Positions 47,388-57,103 are shown, counted from the stretch's first letter. The stretch is DNA of 64,000 nucleotides from Bradyrhizobium sp. 1(2017) (GCF_011602485.2 NZ_CP050022.2:186001-250000); one strand, 5' to 3'. Notes: a model not told the origin generated them from the letters alone. Translations and numbers: made by a program.

Positions 47388-47981
47388 TCACCCGATGATG
47401 ATTCTTGTTCTTGGTCCCAATCGTCGCAGCAATTGCAGCATCGCAGATTTGGTCATGGAGACGCAGCCCGCGGTCGGGCCGAAATTGTCGCGGGCCAGAT
47501 GCAGGAACACCGCACTGCCGCGCCCGGCGATCCGCGGCCGCGTGTTGTGGTCGATCTCGATGATGAAATCGTAGAGATGGTCGGCCCGCTTGAGCCGGTC
47601 ACCGCCCTGCTCCGCTGCGAGCCGGATGCCCTGGTTGTAATGGCGGTCCCTGGGGTCCTCGCACCAGGCGTCCTCGCCGGTGATGATCCGGGCCGGCAGG
47701 AATGTCTGCGGGCGGCTGTGCCGATCGCCCCGCCACCACAGGCGCCGGGGACGGAAGCTGCCCCGCGGGGTGCCGCCGTCGCCCTCGCGCTTGTTGGCGA
47801 GAATGCCGCCCCGCCCCAGGGCCACCGGTATCGTCAGCGGGCCGGCCGTCAGCCAGCCCCGGCGCGGATTACCGGCAGCAGGCTTAACACGGATCGCGGA
47901 CAGCGGCCCGGCACTCCGATTCATGGTGTAACTACCTGACGCAGCTTTGTTTTTCATGTGAACGTGCGATGTCGAATTCAT
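47388..47981 (-). CDS. L,D-transpeptidase family protein (YkuD domain)
   Basis: Up to 197 aa. The YkuD-type catalytic core is at the C-terminus: FLHLARDNFGPTAGCVSM contains the His and the nucleophile Cys (the usual S-x-G-C appears as TAGC). The family makes 3-3 peptidoglycan cross-links or attaches proteins to peptidoglycan. There is no clear signal peptide, so the start is uncertain (47981, 47957 or 47924 all have ATG). It lies divergent from a CenR/OtpR-like regulator of envelope genes. Confidence 0.78.
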   Translation of the reverse strand: MNSTSHVHMKNKAASGSYTMNRSAGPLSAIRVKPAAGNPRRGWLTAGPLTIPVALGRGGILANKREGDGGTPRGSFRPRRLWWRGDRHSRPQTFLPARIITGEDAWCEDPRDRHYNQGIRLAAEQGGDRLKRADHLYDFIIEIDHNTRPRIAGRGSAVFLHLARDNFGPTAGCVSMTKSAMLQLLRRLGPRTRIIIG

Positions 47982-48159
47982 TACAGGACATTCATCAAAT
48001 CGCCCTGCTATTCTGGGTTAGAGTGCTTCTGGCTTGTGAATCGGTAACAGCCCACTACTTCAACACGAACAACAATAATAACGGCGACCCCTAAACTTCC
48101 CCTCGCGGCTGGGTGCGGCATGGATGCGCGCCGAGCCGGACCCAAAAGGATGATCCCCT

Positions 48160-48846
48160 ATGGCCAATGCCCGCAAGATCCTGATCGTGGATGACGATAC
48201 CGATCTGCGTGACACGTTGGTGGAGCAATTATCGCTGCACGAAGAATTTGAGGCCTCCGCCGTCGATACCGGCGCCAAGGGCGCGAGCGCCGCAAAGGCC
48301 AATGCCCCCGATCTCGTTCTGATGGATGTCGGCCTGCCCGACACCGATGGCCGCGAAGTGGTCCGCTCCTTGCGCAAGGGCGGCTTCAAGGCCCCGATCA
48401 TCATGCTGACCGGCCACGACACCGATTCCGACACGATTCTGGGGCTGGAATCCGGCGCCAACGACTATGTGGCAAAGCCATTCCGCTTCGCCGTGCTGCT
48501 CGCCCGCATCCGCGCCCAGCTGCGCCAGCACGAGGCCAGCGAGGACGCGGTGTTCTCGGTCGGCCCCTACTCCTTCCGCCCGGGCTCGAAGATGCTGACC
48601 GCGGCGAACGCGCGCAAGGTCCGCCTCACCGAGAAGGAGACCGCCATCCTCCGTTTCCTCTACCGGGCCGGCCAGATGCCGGTCTCGCGCGAGACTCTGC
48701 TGCAGGAGGTCTGGGGATATAATTCCGGCGTCACCACCCACACGCTGGAAACCCACATCTACCGCCTTCGCCAGAAGATCGAGAAGGACGCAGCCAACCC
48801 GGAAATCCTGGTCACGGAAGCCGGTGGATACAAGCTGGTGCCGTGA
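48160..48846 (+). CDS. cenR: OmpR-family response regulator, CenR/OtpR-like
   Basis: 228 aa. Receiver domain with acidic pair in IVDDDTDL, phospho-accepting Asp56 in LVLMDVGLP, and Lys in YVAKPF. The winged-helix DNA-binding domain is at about 130-226 (TLETHIYRLRQKIEKD). The pairing with a downstream cyclic-nucleotide-binding gene matches the otpR locus of Brucella and CenR regulators that control envelope integrity in alphaproteobacteria. The gene name is assigned by this similarity and context, not by a search. No cognate kinase is adjacent. Confidence 0.75.
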   Translation: MANARKILIVDDDTDLRDTLVEQLSLHEEFEASAVDTGAKGASAAKANAPDLVLMDVGLPDTDGREVVRSLRKGGFKAPIIMLTGHDTDSDTILGLESGANDYVAKPFRFAVLLARIRAQLRQHEASEDAVFSVGPYSFRPGSKMLTAANARKVRLTEKETAILRFLYRAGQMPVSRETLLQEVWGYNSGVTTHTLETHIYRLRQKIEKDAANPEILVTEAGGYKLVP

Positions 48847-48904
48847 TACGCTTCAGGGGCGTGCGAATCGTTTTAGATTGCGCGCCCTCGAACCTCGGAC
48901 CTGA

Positions 48905-49348
48905 ATGTCAATCGACGATGATGTAGCGCTTCTCGAGCGTGTCCCGACATTGCGCCTGTTGGGAGACGCCTCGTTGCGCATGCTGGCGATCGGCTCCGAG
49001 CAGCGCAACTTCGTCCGCGGCGACATCCTGTTCAATCTCGGCGACGATGCCGACGCCGGCTTCGTTGTCCAGCGCGGCGCCTTTCGCGTCGACGACGGCG
49101 CCGGTGCCGAGATGATCGCCGGTCCCGGCGCCTTGATCGGCGAGCTTGCGCTGGTGGTGCCGATGAAGCGGCCGTCGAGCGCCGTTGCGCTGGAGCACGC
49201 CTCCGTCATCCGCGTCGCGCGCAGCCTGTTTCAGCGCGTGCTCGAAAGCGACCCCGCCGCCGCGGTGCGCCTCCGCGACGAATTCGCGGTTCGCTCCAGC
49301 CAGCTCGCCAGCGATATTTTGATGGCGGGTGCGAAGTTGACGAACTGA
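48905..49348 (+). CDS. Cyclic-nucleotide-binding (Crp-type) domain protein
   Basis: 147 aa, a single cNMP-binding beta-roll (about 10-125) with the phosphate-binding-cassette-like region GPGALIGELALVVPMKRPSSAVAL. There is no helix-turn-helix, so it is not itself a transcription factor. It starts 58 bases after the response regulator and is probably co-transcribed. In Brucella the homologous gene is annotated as a cAMP-dependent protein kinase regulatory subunit. Its ligand is unknown. Confidence 0.82.
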   Translation: MSIDDDVALLERVPTLRLLGDASLRMLAIGSEQRNFVRGDILFNLGDDADAGFVVQRGAFRVDDGAGAEMIAGPGALIGELALVVPMKRPSSAVALEHASVIRVARSLFQRVLESDPAAAVRLRDEFAVRSSQLASDILMAGAKLTN

Positions 49349-49376
49349 CGTCGCCCTGGCTTTCGCCACGGCGACG
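49349..49376. terminator. Possible bidirectional hairpin between convergent genes
   Basis: CGTCGCC (49349-49355) and GGCGACG (49370-49376) pair around a 14-base loop between the ends of two convergent genes. No strong T-run is present on either side, so termination is possible but unproven. Confidence 0.35.
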
Positions 49377-49377
49377 A

Positions 49378-50193
49378 TCACACCTCCAGCGTCACTGTCA
49401 CGGGCACATGGTCCGACGGCCGCTCCCAGCTCCGCGCGTCGCGAAGAATCCTGAAATCCTGCACCGCGTCCTTCAGCGCACGCGAGACCCAGATGTGGTC
49501 GAGCCTGCGGCCGCGATCACCGACGGTCCAGTCGGCGGAGCGGTAGCTCCACCACGTATAGACCTTCTCCGACATCGGAATGCGCTCGCGCGCGACGTCG
49601 ACCCATTCGCCGGCCGCCAGCGCCGCCTTCAGCTTTTCGGTCTCGACAGGCGTGTGCGAGACCACCTTCAGCAGCTGCTTGTGCGACCACACGTCGTTCT
49701 CGTGCGGCGCGACGTTGAGATCGCCGACCAGGATGTGACGATCCTCGCCGCGTGGATGCAGCGGCTCGCACGCCTTCATCTCGTCGAGGAAGCGGAGCTT
49801 GTGGTCGAACTTCTCGTTCAGCGCCGGATCGGGAATGTCACCGCCGGCGGGAACATAGAAATTGTGCACCACCAGCGGCTTTGCGATCTGCGCCTTCTCG
49901 CCGAACGACACCGAGATATGACGCGAATCCACCTTGTCGCAGAAGGTTCTTATGTCCTTCGACTCGAACGGAATCTTCGAGACGATGGCGACGCCGTGAT
50001 AGCCCTTCTGCCCGTTCAGCGCGACGTGCTCATAGCCGAGCCGCTTGAAGCGCTTCAGCGGAAAGGCGTCGTCGATGCACTTGGTCTCCTGGAGACACAG
50101 CACGTCGGGCCGCGTGCTCTTGAGAAATTTCGCGACCAGATCGATGCGCAGCCGCACCGAATTGACGTTCCAGGTTGTCAGGGAAAAACGCAT
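49378..50193 (-). CDS. xthA: Exodeoxyribonuclease III (AP endonuclease)
   Basis: 271 aa member of the endonuclease/exonuclease/phosphatase superfamily for base-excision repair. Active-site residues are visible in TTWNVNSVR (Asn10), LCLQETKC (Glu), the GDLNVAPHENDVW loop (Asp/Asn), RLDHIWVS and the final SDHVPV (Asp-His). Length is normal. Confidence 0.95.
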   Translation of the reverse strand: MRFSLTTWNVNSVRLRIDLVAKFLKSTRPDVLCLQETKCIDDAFPLKRFKRLGYEHVALNGQKGYHGVAIVSKIPFESKDIRTFCDKVDSRHISVSFGEKAQIAKPLVVHNFYVPAGGDIPDPALNEKFDHKLRFLDEMKACEPLHPRGEDRHILVGDLNVAPHENDVWSHKQLLKVVSHTPVETEKLKAALAAGEWVDVARERIPMSEKVYTWWSYRSADWTVGDRGRRLDHIWVSRALKDAVQDFRILRDARSWERPSDHVPVTVTLEV

Positions 50194-50251
50194 GGGGAAT
50201 GCGTCTTAGCATGGATTAGCGCGGGGAAAATGCTTGTCCACAGCGAGCTCT

Positions 50252-50344
50252 CGTAGGGTGGGCAAAGCGAAGCGTGCCCACCATGCCTGCCGCGAGGAGG
50301 AGAGATGGTGGGCACGGCGCACGCGCGCCTTTGCCCACCCTACG
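50252..50344. repeat. 93-base palindromic repeat (GGGTGGGC type)
   Basis: A perfect 16-base inverted repeat CGTAGGGTGGGCAAAG (50252-50267) with its complement at 50329-50344, and an inner pair CGTGCCCACCAT and ATGGTGGGCACG. It lies between xthA and the lolA-like gene. Related in type to the element at 37058-37172. Confidence 0.8.
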
Positions 50345-50356
50345 GCAGCAGAGCGC

Positions 50357-51166
50357 TCAACCCGGCGACGGGCCGTAATTGGTGAAATCGATCTTGAACA
50401 TGCCGGGATCGAGCTTCTTGCTCGAGTCCAGATTGTAGACCGCGATCGTGGTGTCGTAGCCCTGCGGGTCGGTGACGGTCCACTGCTTGAGCTGGCCGTC
50501 CTTGGCGCCGATCATCAGCAGCAGCCGGCTGGTGCCGACCAGCGCCTGCTTCTCCTCGATGGTGACGCTGATGAAGAGATCGTCGGCCGTGACGTTGACG
50601 ACGTTGGTGTCTTTCATCAAATCGATGCGGTCGGAGAGCAGGTAGCGCAGCGGTGTCTGCGACAACGGATAGACGTCCTGCGTGGCCAGCTTGCGATCGC
50701 GCACCACGACGGACGATCCGTCGGCAACAATGTCGATCGGGCTTGGCGCGTCATATTCGAAGCGCACCTTGCCGGGCTTCTGGATGTAGAAATCGCCCTG
50801 CGTCTTGCTGCCGTCGGGGCCGACCTGGACGAAATTCCCGACCAGCGTCGACAGCGACGACAGATAGGCGCTGACCTTCGCGGCCTGCGCCTTCTGGTTG
50901 GCGTCGAAAGTCTGGAAGATGCTGCTCGGTACGTTGCGGCGCGGATCCGGAATCACCGGGTTCGGCGGCGCCTGCGTTGCGCCTGTCACGGCCGGACCGC
51001 CGGACGAGCCGCTATCGCGGCCCTTTGGCGCCGGCTTCGGCACGGGGACGGTCTGTGCGAACGACGCAGCGGTCACCATCGCGGCGGTGACGAGAAGCAC
51101 GCCGGCCATGCGCGCGCTTCGCGCGGCGATGGTGGCAGCGAATCGAATGTCCGGATGTCTGATCAA
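50357..51166 (-). CDS. LolA-like outer-membrane lipoprotein carrier protein
   Basis: About 269 aa. A signal peptide near the start (MAGVLLVTAAMVTAASFA) is followed by a proline-rich linker (about 40-85) and a LolA-type beta fold with FVQVGPDGSKTQGDFYIQKPGKVRFEYD split over its strands. LolA ferries lipoproteins across the periplasm. Start is uncertain: TTG 51166 gives a compact signal peptide, ATG 51109 is internal to it, and a GTG at 51265 overlaps the ftsK stop. It lies directly downstream of ftsK, as in many alphaproteobacteria. Confidence 0.85.
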   Translation of the reverse strand: MIRHPDIRFAATIAARSARMAGVLLVTAAMVTAASFAQTVPVPKPAPKGRDSGSSGGPAVTGATQAPPNPVIPDPRRNVPSSIFQTFDANQKAQAAKVSAYLSSLSTLVGNFVQVGPDGSKTQGDFYIQKPGKVRFEYDAPSPIDIVADGSSVVVRDRKLATQDVYPLSQTPLRYLLSDRIDLMKDTNVVNVTADDLFISVTIEEKQALVGTSRLLLMIGAKDGQLKQWTVTDPQGYDTTIAVYNLDSSKKLDPGMFKIDFTNYGPSPG

Positions 51167-51261
51167 CGCGTCGTCCTGTATGGCTGGGCGCCTTTTTAGC
51201 GTGATTTCGGGCAAAAGCAGATAACGATTTCGCGTGAAATGATGTTTTGAGGCTCCTCGCC

Positions 51262-53745
51262 TCACATATGGCTGTCTTCTTCCTCGACCAGAATCTCGCG
51301 CTTGCCGGCGTGGTTGGCCGGTCCGACGATGCCCTCAAGTTCCATGCGCTCCATCAGCGATGCGGCGCGGTTGTAGCCGATCTGCAGGCGGCGCTGGATG
51401 TAGCTGGTCGAGGCTTTGCGGTCGCGTTTGACGATCGCAACGGCCTGCTGGAAGAGATCGCCGCCGCCATCCGCGCCCATGCCGCTGGCGTCGAACACCG
51501 CGCCGTCCTCGTCCTCGGTGGGCTCTTCGGCCGTGACCGCCTCGAGATATTCCGGCTGGCCCTGCGTCTTGAGGTGACGCACCACCTTCTCGACCTCCTC
51601 GTCGGAGGCAAAGGGCCCGTGCACGCGGCTGATGCGGCCGCCGCCCGCCATGTAGAGCATGTCGCCCTGGCCGAGCAGCTGCTCGGCGCCCATCTCGCCG
51701 AGGATGGTGCGGCTGTCGATCTTGGACGTCACCTGGAAGGCGATGCGGGTCGGGAAGTTCGCCTTGATGGTGCCGGTGATGACGTCGACCGACGGACGCT
51801 GCGTCGCCAGGATCACGTGCAGACCGGCGGCGCGTGCCATTTGCGCGAGGCGCTGCACCGCGCCTTCGATGTCCTTGCCGGCGACCATCATCAGGTCGGC
51901 CATTTCGTCGACGATGATCACGATGTAGGGCAGCGGGTCGAGCGAGAGCTTCTCTTCCTCGTAGATCGCCTTGCCGGTCTCCTTGTCGAAGCCGGTATGC
52001 ACCGTGCGCGTCGGCTCTTCGCCCTTGGCTTTCAGCTCGAGCAGGCGCGTGTTGTAGCCGTCGATGTTGCGCACACCGAGCTTGGCCATGTTCTTGTAGC
52101 GCTCTTCCATCTCGCGCACGGCCCATTTCAGCGCGACCACCGCCTTCTTCGGATCGGTCACGACGGGCGTGAGCAGATGGGGAATGCCGTCATAGACGGA
52201 GAGCTCGAGCATCTTCGGATCGACCATGATCAGCCGGCACTGGTCCGGGCGCAGCCGGTAGACCAGGCTCAGGATCATGGTGTTGATGGCGACCGACTTA
52301 CCCGAGCCGGTGGTGCCTGCGATCAGCATGTGCGGCGTGCGCGCAAGGTCGATGATGACGGGGTCGCCGCCGATGGTCTTGCCGAGGCAGAGCGGCAGCT
52401 TTGCAACCGTGTCGGTCGCTTCCTTTGCGATCAGCAATTCGCGCAAATAGACCTTTTCGCGATGCGCATTCGGCAGTTCGATGCCGATGGCGTTGCGGCC
52501 GGGCACGACCGCGACGCGCGCCGACAGCGCGCTCATCGAGCGGGCGATATCGTCGGCGAGGCCGATCACGCGCGACGATTTGATGCCCGGCGCTGGCTCC
52601 AGCTCGTACAGCGTGACCACGGGACCCGGATTGGCCTTCACGATCTCGCCACGCACGCCGAAATCCTGGAGCACGCCTTCGAGCGAGCGCGAATTGGCTT
52701 CCAGCTCGGCCTTGCTGAGCGGCTGGCGATCGCCGGCCTTGGGCGCGGCCAGCACGGAGACGGACGGAAGCTCGAACCTGTCGGAGGATTTCTTGGAAGT
52801 GGCCTTCGGTGCAGCCTTCTTGCGCGGAGCGCGCGCGGCCGGCTCCTCCTCTTCCTCCTCCTCGGCCTCTTCCTCCTCGTGCTCGTCCTCGTCCTCGTCA
52901 TGCTCGTCTTCGGACTGCGGCGAGATCGAGGGCGCGGCGCGGCCCCCGCCGAGATTCGGCTCCTGGCGGCTGAATGCGGCGCCCTTGGTCTTCGGTCCGC
53001 TCGAGACCAGCGAGCGGTAAGCGGCGCCAAGCAGCCAGCTCAGCCGTGCCTTCGTGCTCATCAGCGCATGGAACAGCCAGCCCAGCGATACCGAACCGCG
53101 GTCGCTCCCCTCCTCTTCGTCGAGCGGCTTGTCGTCATCCTCGATTGCCGCGAGCTCTTCGTCGTGCTCGCGCGCGCCGAGGCCGCAGGCGATCAGGAAG
53201 GTCGCGGCCATCGCGGCGAACAGGATGGTGCCCAGCACGATGCGATAGATCGTGCCGGCAGGCCCGAAGATGACGGCGGGCGCGCGCACCAGGGCATCGC
53301 CGACCACGCCGCCGAGGCCGGTCGGCAGCGGCCAGGCGCCGCCATGTTGAAAGCAGCTGACGAAGCCCGCCGCGATCACCGTGCAGAGAATCCAGGAGCC
53401 GAGCCGCAGCGCTTCGCGGTCGAACGGGCGATGCGTCATCATGCGCCAGCCCCAGACCGCGACGGTCAGGACCAGCATGATCGCGCCGAGCCCGAGGATC
53501 TGCATCGCGAGGTCGGCGCCGATCGCGCCGGCATAGCCGAGGATGTTGCGGATCGGCCGCGAGGTTGCGTGGCTGAGGCTGGGATCCTGCACCGACCAGG
53601 TCATCAGCGCCGCCGAGGCGATGCCCGACAGCGCGATCAAGCCGAGGCCGGCGAGCTCGCGCATACGGCGCGCCAGCCCCTCTCGGATCGAGGGCGGCAG
53701 ATGGCCGACCAGTGGAATGACACGTTCGATCGCCGACATGCTCAT
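51262..53745 (-). CDS. ftsK: DNA translocase FtsK
   Basis: 827 aa. Four N-terminal membrane segments (about 32-50, 78-100, 113-133, 165-188) target it to the septum. A linker rich in glutamate and aspartate follows (about 275-305). The motor has Walker [11 protein letters not shown] (about 470) and [12 protein letters not shown]-terminal gamma winged helix ([17 protein letters not shown], last 70 residues) recognises polar DNA signals. It pumps chromosome ends to the dif site during division. It starts 9 bases after the aminotransferase gene. Confidence 0.97.
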   Translation of the reverse strand: MSMSAIERVIPLVGHLPPSIREGLARRMRELAGLGLIALSGIASAALMTWSVQDPSLSHATSRPIRNILGYAGAIGADLAMQILGLGAIMLVLTVAVWGWRMMTHRPFDREALRLGSWILCTVIAAGFVSCFQHGGAWPLPTGLGGVVGDALVRAPAVIFGPAGTIYRIVLGTILFAAMAATFLIACGLGAREHDEELAAIEDDDKPLDEEEGSDRGSVSLGWLFHALMSTKARLSWLLGAAYRSLVSSGPKTKGAAFSRQEPNLGGGRAAPSISPQSEDEHDEDEDEHEEEEAEEEEEEEPAARAPRKKAAPKATSKKSSDRFELPSVSVLAAPKAGDRQPLSKAELEANSRSLEGVLQDFGVRGEIVKANPGPVVTLYELEPAPGIKSSRVIGLADDIARSMSALSARVAVVPGRNAIGIELPNAHREKVYLRELLIAKEATDTVAKLPLCLGKTIGGDPVIIDLARTPHMLIAGTTGSGKSVAINTMILSLVYRLRPDQCRLIMVDPKMLELSVYDGIPHLLTPVVTDPKKAVVALKWAVREMEERYKNMAKLGVRNIDGYNTRLLELKAKGEEPTRTVHTGFDKETGKAIYEEEKLSLDPLPYIVIIVDEMADLMMVAGKDIEGAVQRLAQMARAAGLHVILATQRPSVDVITGTIKANFPTRIAFQVTSKIDSRTILGEMGAEQLLGQGDMLYMAGGGRISRVHGPFASDEEVEKVVRHLKTQGQPEYLEAVTAEEPTEDEDGAVFDASGMGADGGGDLFQQAVAIVKRDRKASTSYIQRRLQIGYNRAASLMERMELEGIVGPANHAGKREILVEEEDSHM

Positions 53746-53754
53746 GGGCCCCGC

Positions 53755-54963
53755 CTAACCCAGAGTTTCGACCAGACGGTGCAGCGCCTGCGCCGTGGTC
53801 TCGCTATCCTGCACCAGCGCGAGGCGAATGTAGCCCGCGCCGGGATTGAAGCCGTCGGGCTGGAGCCGTGCCAGATAGCTGCCCGGCACGACGCGCACGC
53901 CTGCTTCCTTGAAGAGTTTGAGCGTCACCGACACGTCGTCGCCGATCGCGGACGTGTTGAGCCAGACGCAGAAGCCGGCGTCGGGCCGGCGATAGCCGTA
54001 ACGATTGCCGATGATCTGGTCGGCAAGATCGAACTTGATGCGGTAGAGCTTGCGGTTCTCCTCGACATGCGCTTCGTCGCCATAGGCAACGGTCGCGACA
54101 TGCTGGAGCGGCACCGGCACCTGGGGCGCAGCGATGTTGCGCAGCTCGAGGAACATGCCGATGAAAGTCTTGTCGCCTGCAGCAAAGCCGACGCGCAGGC
54201 CCGGCAGGTTGGAGCGCTTCGACAGCGACTGGAACGCGACGACGCGGGTGAAGTCGGGGCCGGCGCATTCGAGCGCGCTGCCCGGCGCCTCACGGGTGTA
54301 GATCTCGGAATAGCACTCGTCGCTCAGGATCACGAAGCCGTAGCGGTCAGCCAGCTGCTTCAACCGCCTGAAATAGTCCGGCCTCGCGACCGACCCTTGC
54401 GGATTGGCCGGTGAGGCCAGGTAGAACGCGACGGTGCGCGCCAGCGTCGCTTCGTCGATGGCGTCGAGATCGGGCAGAAAACCGTTCTCGACGGTGGTCG
54501 GCAGATAAACCGGCTCGCAGGCCGCGGCGAGCGCGCCGGCGCCATAGACCGGATAGAACGGGTTCGGCATCAGGATCGCGGGCTTGCCCGGACGCGGGCC
54601 GACATAGCGCGCGGCCGCGATCGCGGCAAGGAACAGCCCCTCGCGGCTGCCATTGAGGACGAGAATCTCGTTCTCGGGGTCGAGCGGTCGCGGCAGCTTG
54701 AAGCGCGATGCCAGCCAGGCGCCCGCCGCCGTGCGGAACGGGTCGGTGCCCTTGTTCGCGGGATAGCGGCCGAAATCGGCGATGTGCTTGGCCAGCACCG
54801 GGCCGACGAAGTCGGGCACGGGATGCTGCGGCTCGCCGACTGCGAGCGAAATCAAGGGCTTGCCGGGCTGATGCGGGGCCAGCAGCTCGTTCAGCCGGAC
54901 GAAGGGCGAGCGCGCGGTGTCGGAGCTTCCACTGGCCTGCGGCGCACGGGATGAAGCGGTCAT
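53755..54963 (-). CDS. Class I/II PLP aminotransferase (DapC-like)
   Basis: 402 aa fold-type I aminotransferase. The PLP-binding Lys is in FQSLSKRSNLPGLRVGF, with NPANPQGS-like and SDECYSEIY motifs around it (the asparagine/aspartate pair for PLP). Closest in pattern to enzymes annotated as N-succinyldiaminopimelate aminotransferase, the lysine/peptidoglycan-precursor step, but the substrate is not proven. ATG 54963 is preferred over in-frame starts further up. It is probably the first gene of an aminotransferase-ftsK-lolA unit, preceded by a CtrA-type box. Confidence 0.85.
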   Translation of the reverse strand: MTASSRAPQASGSSDTARSPFVRLNELLAPHQPGKPLISLAVGEPQHPVPDFVGPVLAKHIADFGRYPANKGTDPFRTAAGAWLASRFKLPRPLDPENEILVLNGSREGLFLAAIAAARYVGPRPGKPAILMPNPFYPVYGAGALAAACEPVYLPTTVENGFLPDLDAIDEATLARTVAFYLASPANPQGSVARPDYFRRLKQLADRYGFVILSDECYSEIYTREAPGSALECAGPDFTRVVAFQSLSKRSNLPGLRVGFAAGDKTFIGMFLELRNIAAPQVPVPLQHVATVAYGDEAHVEENRKLYRIKFDLADQIIGNRYGYRRPDAGFCVWLNTSAIGDDVSVTLKLFKEAGVRVVPGSYLARLQPDGFNPGAGYIRLALVQDSETTAQALHRLVETLG

Positions 54964-55052
54964 GACCATTCTGGACGCCAGCACTCTTGGAACAGCCGGT
55001 CGCACCAAGGCGCCGGCGGGAAGCGGTTCAGTTCACCATAGATAGGGCGAGG

Positions 55053-55067
55053 TTAAGACGCGATTAA
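55053..55067 (-). promoter_or_regulatory. CtrA-type box upstream of aminotransferase-ftsK
   Basis: TTAA-GACGCGA-TTAA, a perfect match to the CtrA consensus TTAA-N7-TTAA, extended to GGTTAA...TTAACC. It lies 90 bases upstream of the aminotransferase start, so CtrA could time ftsK expression in the cell cycle. Confidence 0.55.
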
Positions 55068-55160
55068 CCATCGGCCGGCCGGCCCGTCCAGAGCGGGAAT
55101 AATGGGACCGGATAACAACGGGATGCGGGCGGCTCGCCCCTGCCCTTTAAGGGGAACCAC

Positions 55161-55194
55161 AAAAGAAAGGGGCTCCAGCTTGCGCTGGAGCCCC
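55161..55194 (-). terminator. Intrinsic terminator after amtB (first copy)
   Basis: On the minus strand, GGGGCTCCAGC and GCTGGAGCCCC form a perfect 11-base stem with a 4-base loop, followed by TTTCTTTT. It lies 84 bases after the amtB stop. Confidence 0.9.
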
Positions 55195-55277
55195 TCAACG
55201 GTCAGGGCATTGCCGGGTATGTGCCCGAACCGTAGGTCTGGTCGCTCCTCCGGAGGAGATCGCGACCGGGAGGAGAC

Positions 55278-56726
55278 TTACATGTTGTAGGCCCGCTCGG
55301 TGTGCTCGGTGATGTCGAGGCCTTCACGCTCGCTCTCGACATTGGTGCGCAGACCAACGATCACGTCGACGACCTTGTAGAGGATCGCCGAACCGATGCC
55401 CGACCACACCAGCGTGGTGGCGACACCCCAGAACTGGGACGTCATCTGTGCCGCGAAGTCGTAGTCGGCGACCTTCGGCGGGATCGCGCTGTAGTCCATG
55501 ACGCCCACGCCCCCCAAAGCCGGGTTGACGAGGATGCCGGTCCCGATCGCGCCGACGATGCCGCCGACGCAGTGCACGCCGAACACGTCGAGCGAGTCAT
55601 CGTAGCCGAGCGCGTTCTTCACGACGGTGCAGAAGAACAGGCAGACCACGCCGACCACGAGACCGAGGACGATCGCGCCCATCACGCCGGAGAAGCCGGC
55701 GGCAGGCGTGACGGCCACGAGGCCCGCGACCGCGCCGGAGATGACGCCGAGCACCGACGGATGGCCCTTGATGATCCACTCTGCGAACATCCACGACAGC
55801 GCCGCGGCTGCGGTGGCGACGAAGGAGTTGGTCATCGCGAGCGCAGCGCCGCCGTTGGCCTCCAGGTTGGAGCCGGCGTTGAAGCCGAACCAGCCGACCC
55901 AGAGCAGCGAGGCGCCGATCATCGACATGGTCAGCGAGTGCGGAGCCATCAGCTCCTTGCCGTAGCCGACGCGCTTGCCGATCAAGAGGGCACCGACCAG
56001 ACCGGCGATGCCGGCGTTGATGTGCACCACGGTGCCGCCTGCGAAGTCGATCGCGCCCTTCTTGAAGATCCAGCCGGCATCGGCGTTGAGCTCGTCGAGC
56101 TTGGCCTGTGCCGCAGTCTTCGCCGCCGCGTCAGTGGCCGCCGCGAGCGCCTTGGCCGCATCCTGGATCAGGTCCGGACCCTGCCAGTACCAGACCATGT
56201 GCGCGATCGGGAAATAGATCAGCGTCACCCAGAGCGGGACGAACAGCGCGATTGCCGCGAACTTCATGCGCTCGGCGAACGCGCCGACGATGAGGGCGGG
56301 CGTGATCGCGGCGAAGGTCATCTGGAAGCAGACATAGATCAGCTCCGAGATGTTGGCGTCGACCGAGAAGGTCGCGGCCTTCGTATCGGTGGTCACACCC
56401 ATCATGAAGGCCTTGGAGAAGCCGCCGATGAAGTCGGAACCGCCGGTAAAGGTCAGGCTGTAGCCGTATACGGCCCAGATCACGGTGACGACGCAGACGG
56501 TGTAGAACACCTGCATCAATACGGAGAGCATGTTCTTGGAACGGACGAGACCGCCGTAGAACAGCGCGAGGCCGGGGATCGTCATCAACAGCACCAGCAC
56601 TGTCGATGTCAGCATCCAGGCGTTGTCTCCCTTGTTGACCGTCGGCTCGGCACAGGCTGCGGTCGCAGCGAACAGGCCGACTGCGAGAGCCGCCAGTCCC
56701 GCGCCATAGGGACGCTTAAACGTCAT
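55278..56726 (-). CDS. amtB: Ammonium channel AmtB, copy 1
   Basis: 482 aa. A signal-like N-terminus (to about residue 28) is followed by eleven membrane segments. The pore twin histidines are in FPIAHMVWYW and FGVHCVGGIVG, and the family signature DDSLDVFGVH is present. An insertion rich in Ala/Asp (about 180-215) sits in the periplasmic loop. It is coupled to glnK just upstream (38 bases), which should block it when nitrogen is plentiful. ATG 56726 has an AGGAGTGA ribosome-binding site. Confidence 0.95.
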   Translation of the reverse strand: MTFKRPYGAGLAALAVGLFAATAACAEPTVNKGDNAWMLTSTVLVLLMTIPGLALFYGGLVRSKNMLSVLMQVFYTVCVVTVIWAVYGYSLTFTGGSDFIGGFSKAFMMGVTTDTKAATFSVDANISELIYVCFQMTFAAITPALIVGAFAERMKFAAIALFVPLWVTLIYFPIAHMVWYWQGPDLIQDAAKALAAATDAAAKTAAQAKLDELNADAGWIFKKGAIDFAGGTVVHINAGIAGLVGALLIGKRVGYGKELMAPHSLTMSMIGASLLWVGWFGFNAGSNLEANGGAALAMTNSFVATAAAALSWMFAEWIIKGHPSVLGVISGAVAGLVAVTPAAGFSGVMGAIVLGLVVGVVCLFFCTVVKNALGYDDSLDVFGVHCVGGIVGAIGTGILVNPALGGVGVMDYSAIPPKVADYDFAAQMTSQFWGVATTLVWSGIGSAILYKVVDVIVGLRTNVESEREGLDITEHTERAYNM

Positions 56727-56764
56727 TGTATTCACTCCTGATTGGATAAAGGTTGAGCGCGAAA

Positions 56765-57103
56765 TCAAAGGGCCGCGGCGTCGGCCTCGCCGGTGCGGAT
56801 GCGCACGGCATGGTCGAGGTTGATGACGAAGATCTTGCCGTCGCCGATCTGTCCGGTCTTCGCGGCAGACGTGATGGCGTCGATGGTCTTGTCGACCTGG
56901 TCGGAGGCGACAGCGACCTCGATCTTGATCTTGGGCAGGAAGCTCACGGCATATTCGGCGCCGCGGTAGATTTCCGTATGGCCCTTCTGGCGGCCATATC
57001 CCTTGACTTCCGTCACCGTGAGACCATGAACGCCGATGGCGGTCAGGGCGTCACGGACTTCTTCCAGCTTGAATGGCTTAATGATCGCCATAACAATTTT
57101 CAT
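56765..57103 (-). CDS. glnK: PII nitrogen regulatory protein GlnK, copy 1
   Basis: 112 aa PII protein. The T-loop [19 protein letters not shown] includes Tyr51, the uridylylation site. It senses ATP/ADP and 2-oxoglutarate and binds AmtB to gate ammonium uptake. A sigma-54-like promoter lies about 105-120 bases upstream, consistent with NtrC control under nitrogen limitation. Confidence 0.96.
   Translation of the reverse strand: MKIVMAIIKPFKLEEVRDALTAIGVHGLTVTEVKGYGRQKGHTEIYRGAEYAVSFLPKIKIEVAVASDQVDKTIDAITSAAKTGQIGDGKIFVINLDHAVRIRTGEADAAAL

Larger units (their letters stand above)
54964..55277. other. Intergenic region between amtB (first copy) and the aminotransferase gene
   Basis: 314 bases without a gene. 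It holds the CtrA-type box at 55053-55067 and the amtB terminator at 55161-55194. Both flanking genes are on the minus strand. Confidence 0.6.

Noticed and set aside
51247..54414. A 1055-codon open frame on the plus strand
   Set aside because: It lies antisense to ftsK and the aminotransferase gene, both with clear domains and motifs. Its product is a low-complexity Arg/Ala/His/Asp sequence, typical of high-GC antisense frames.
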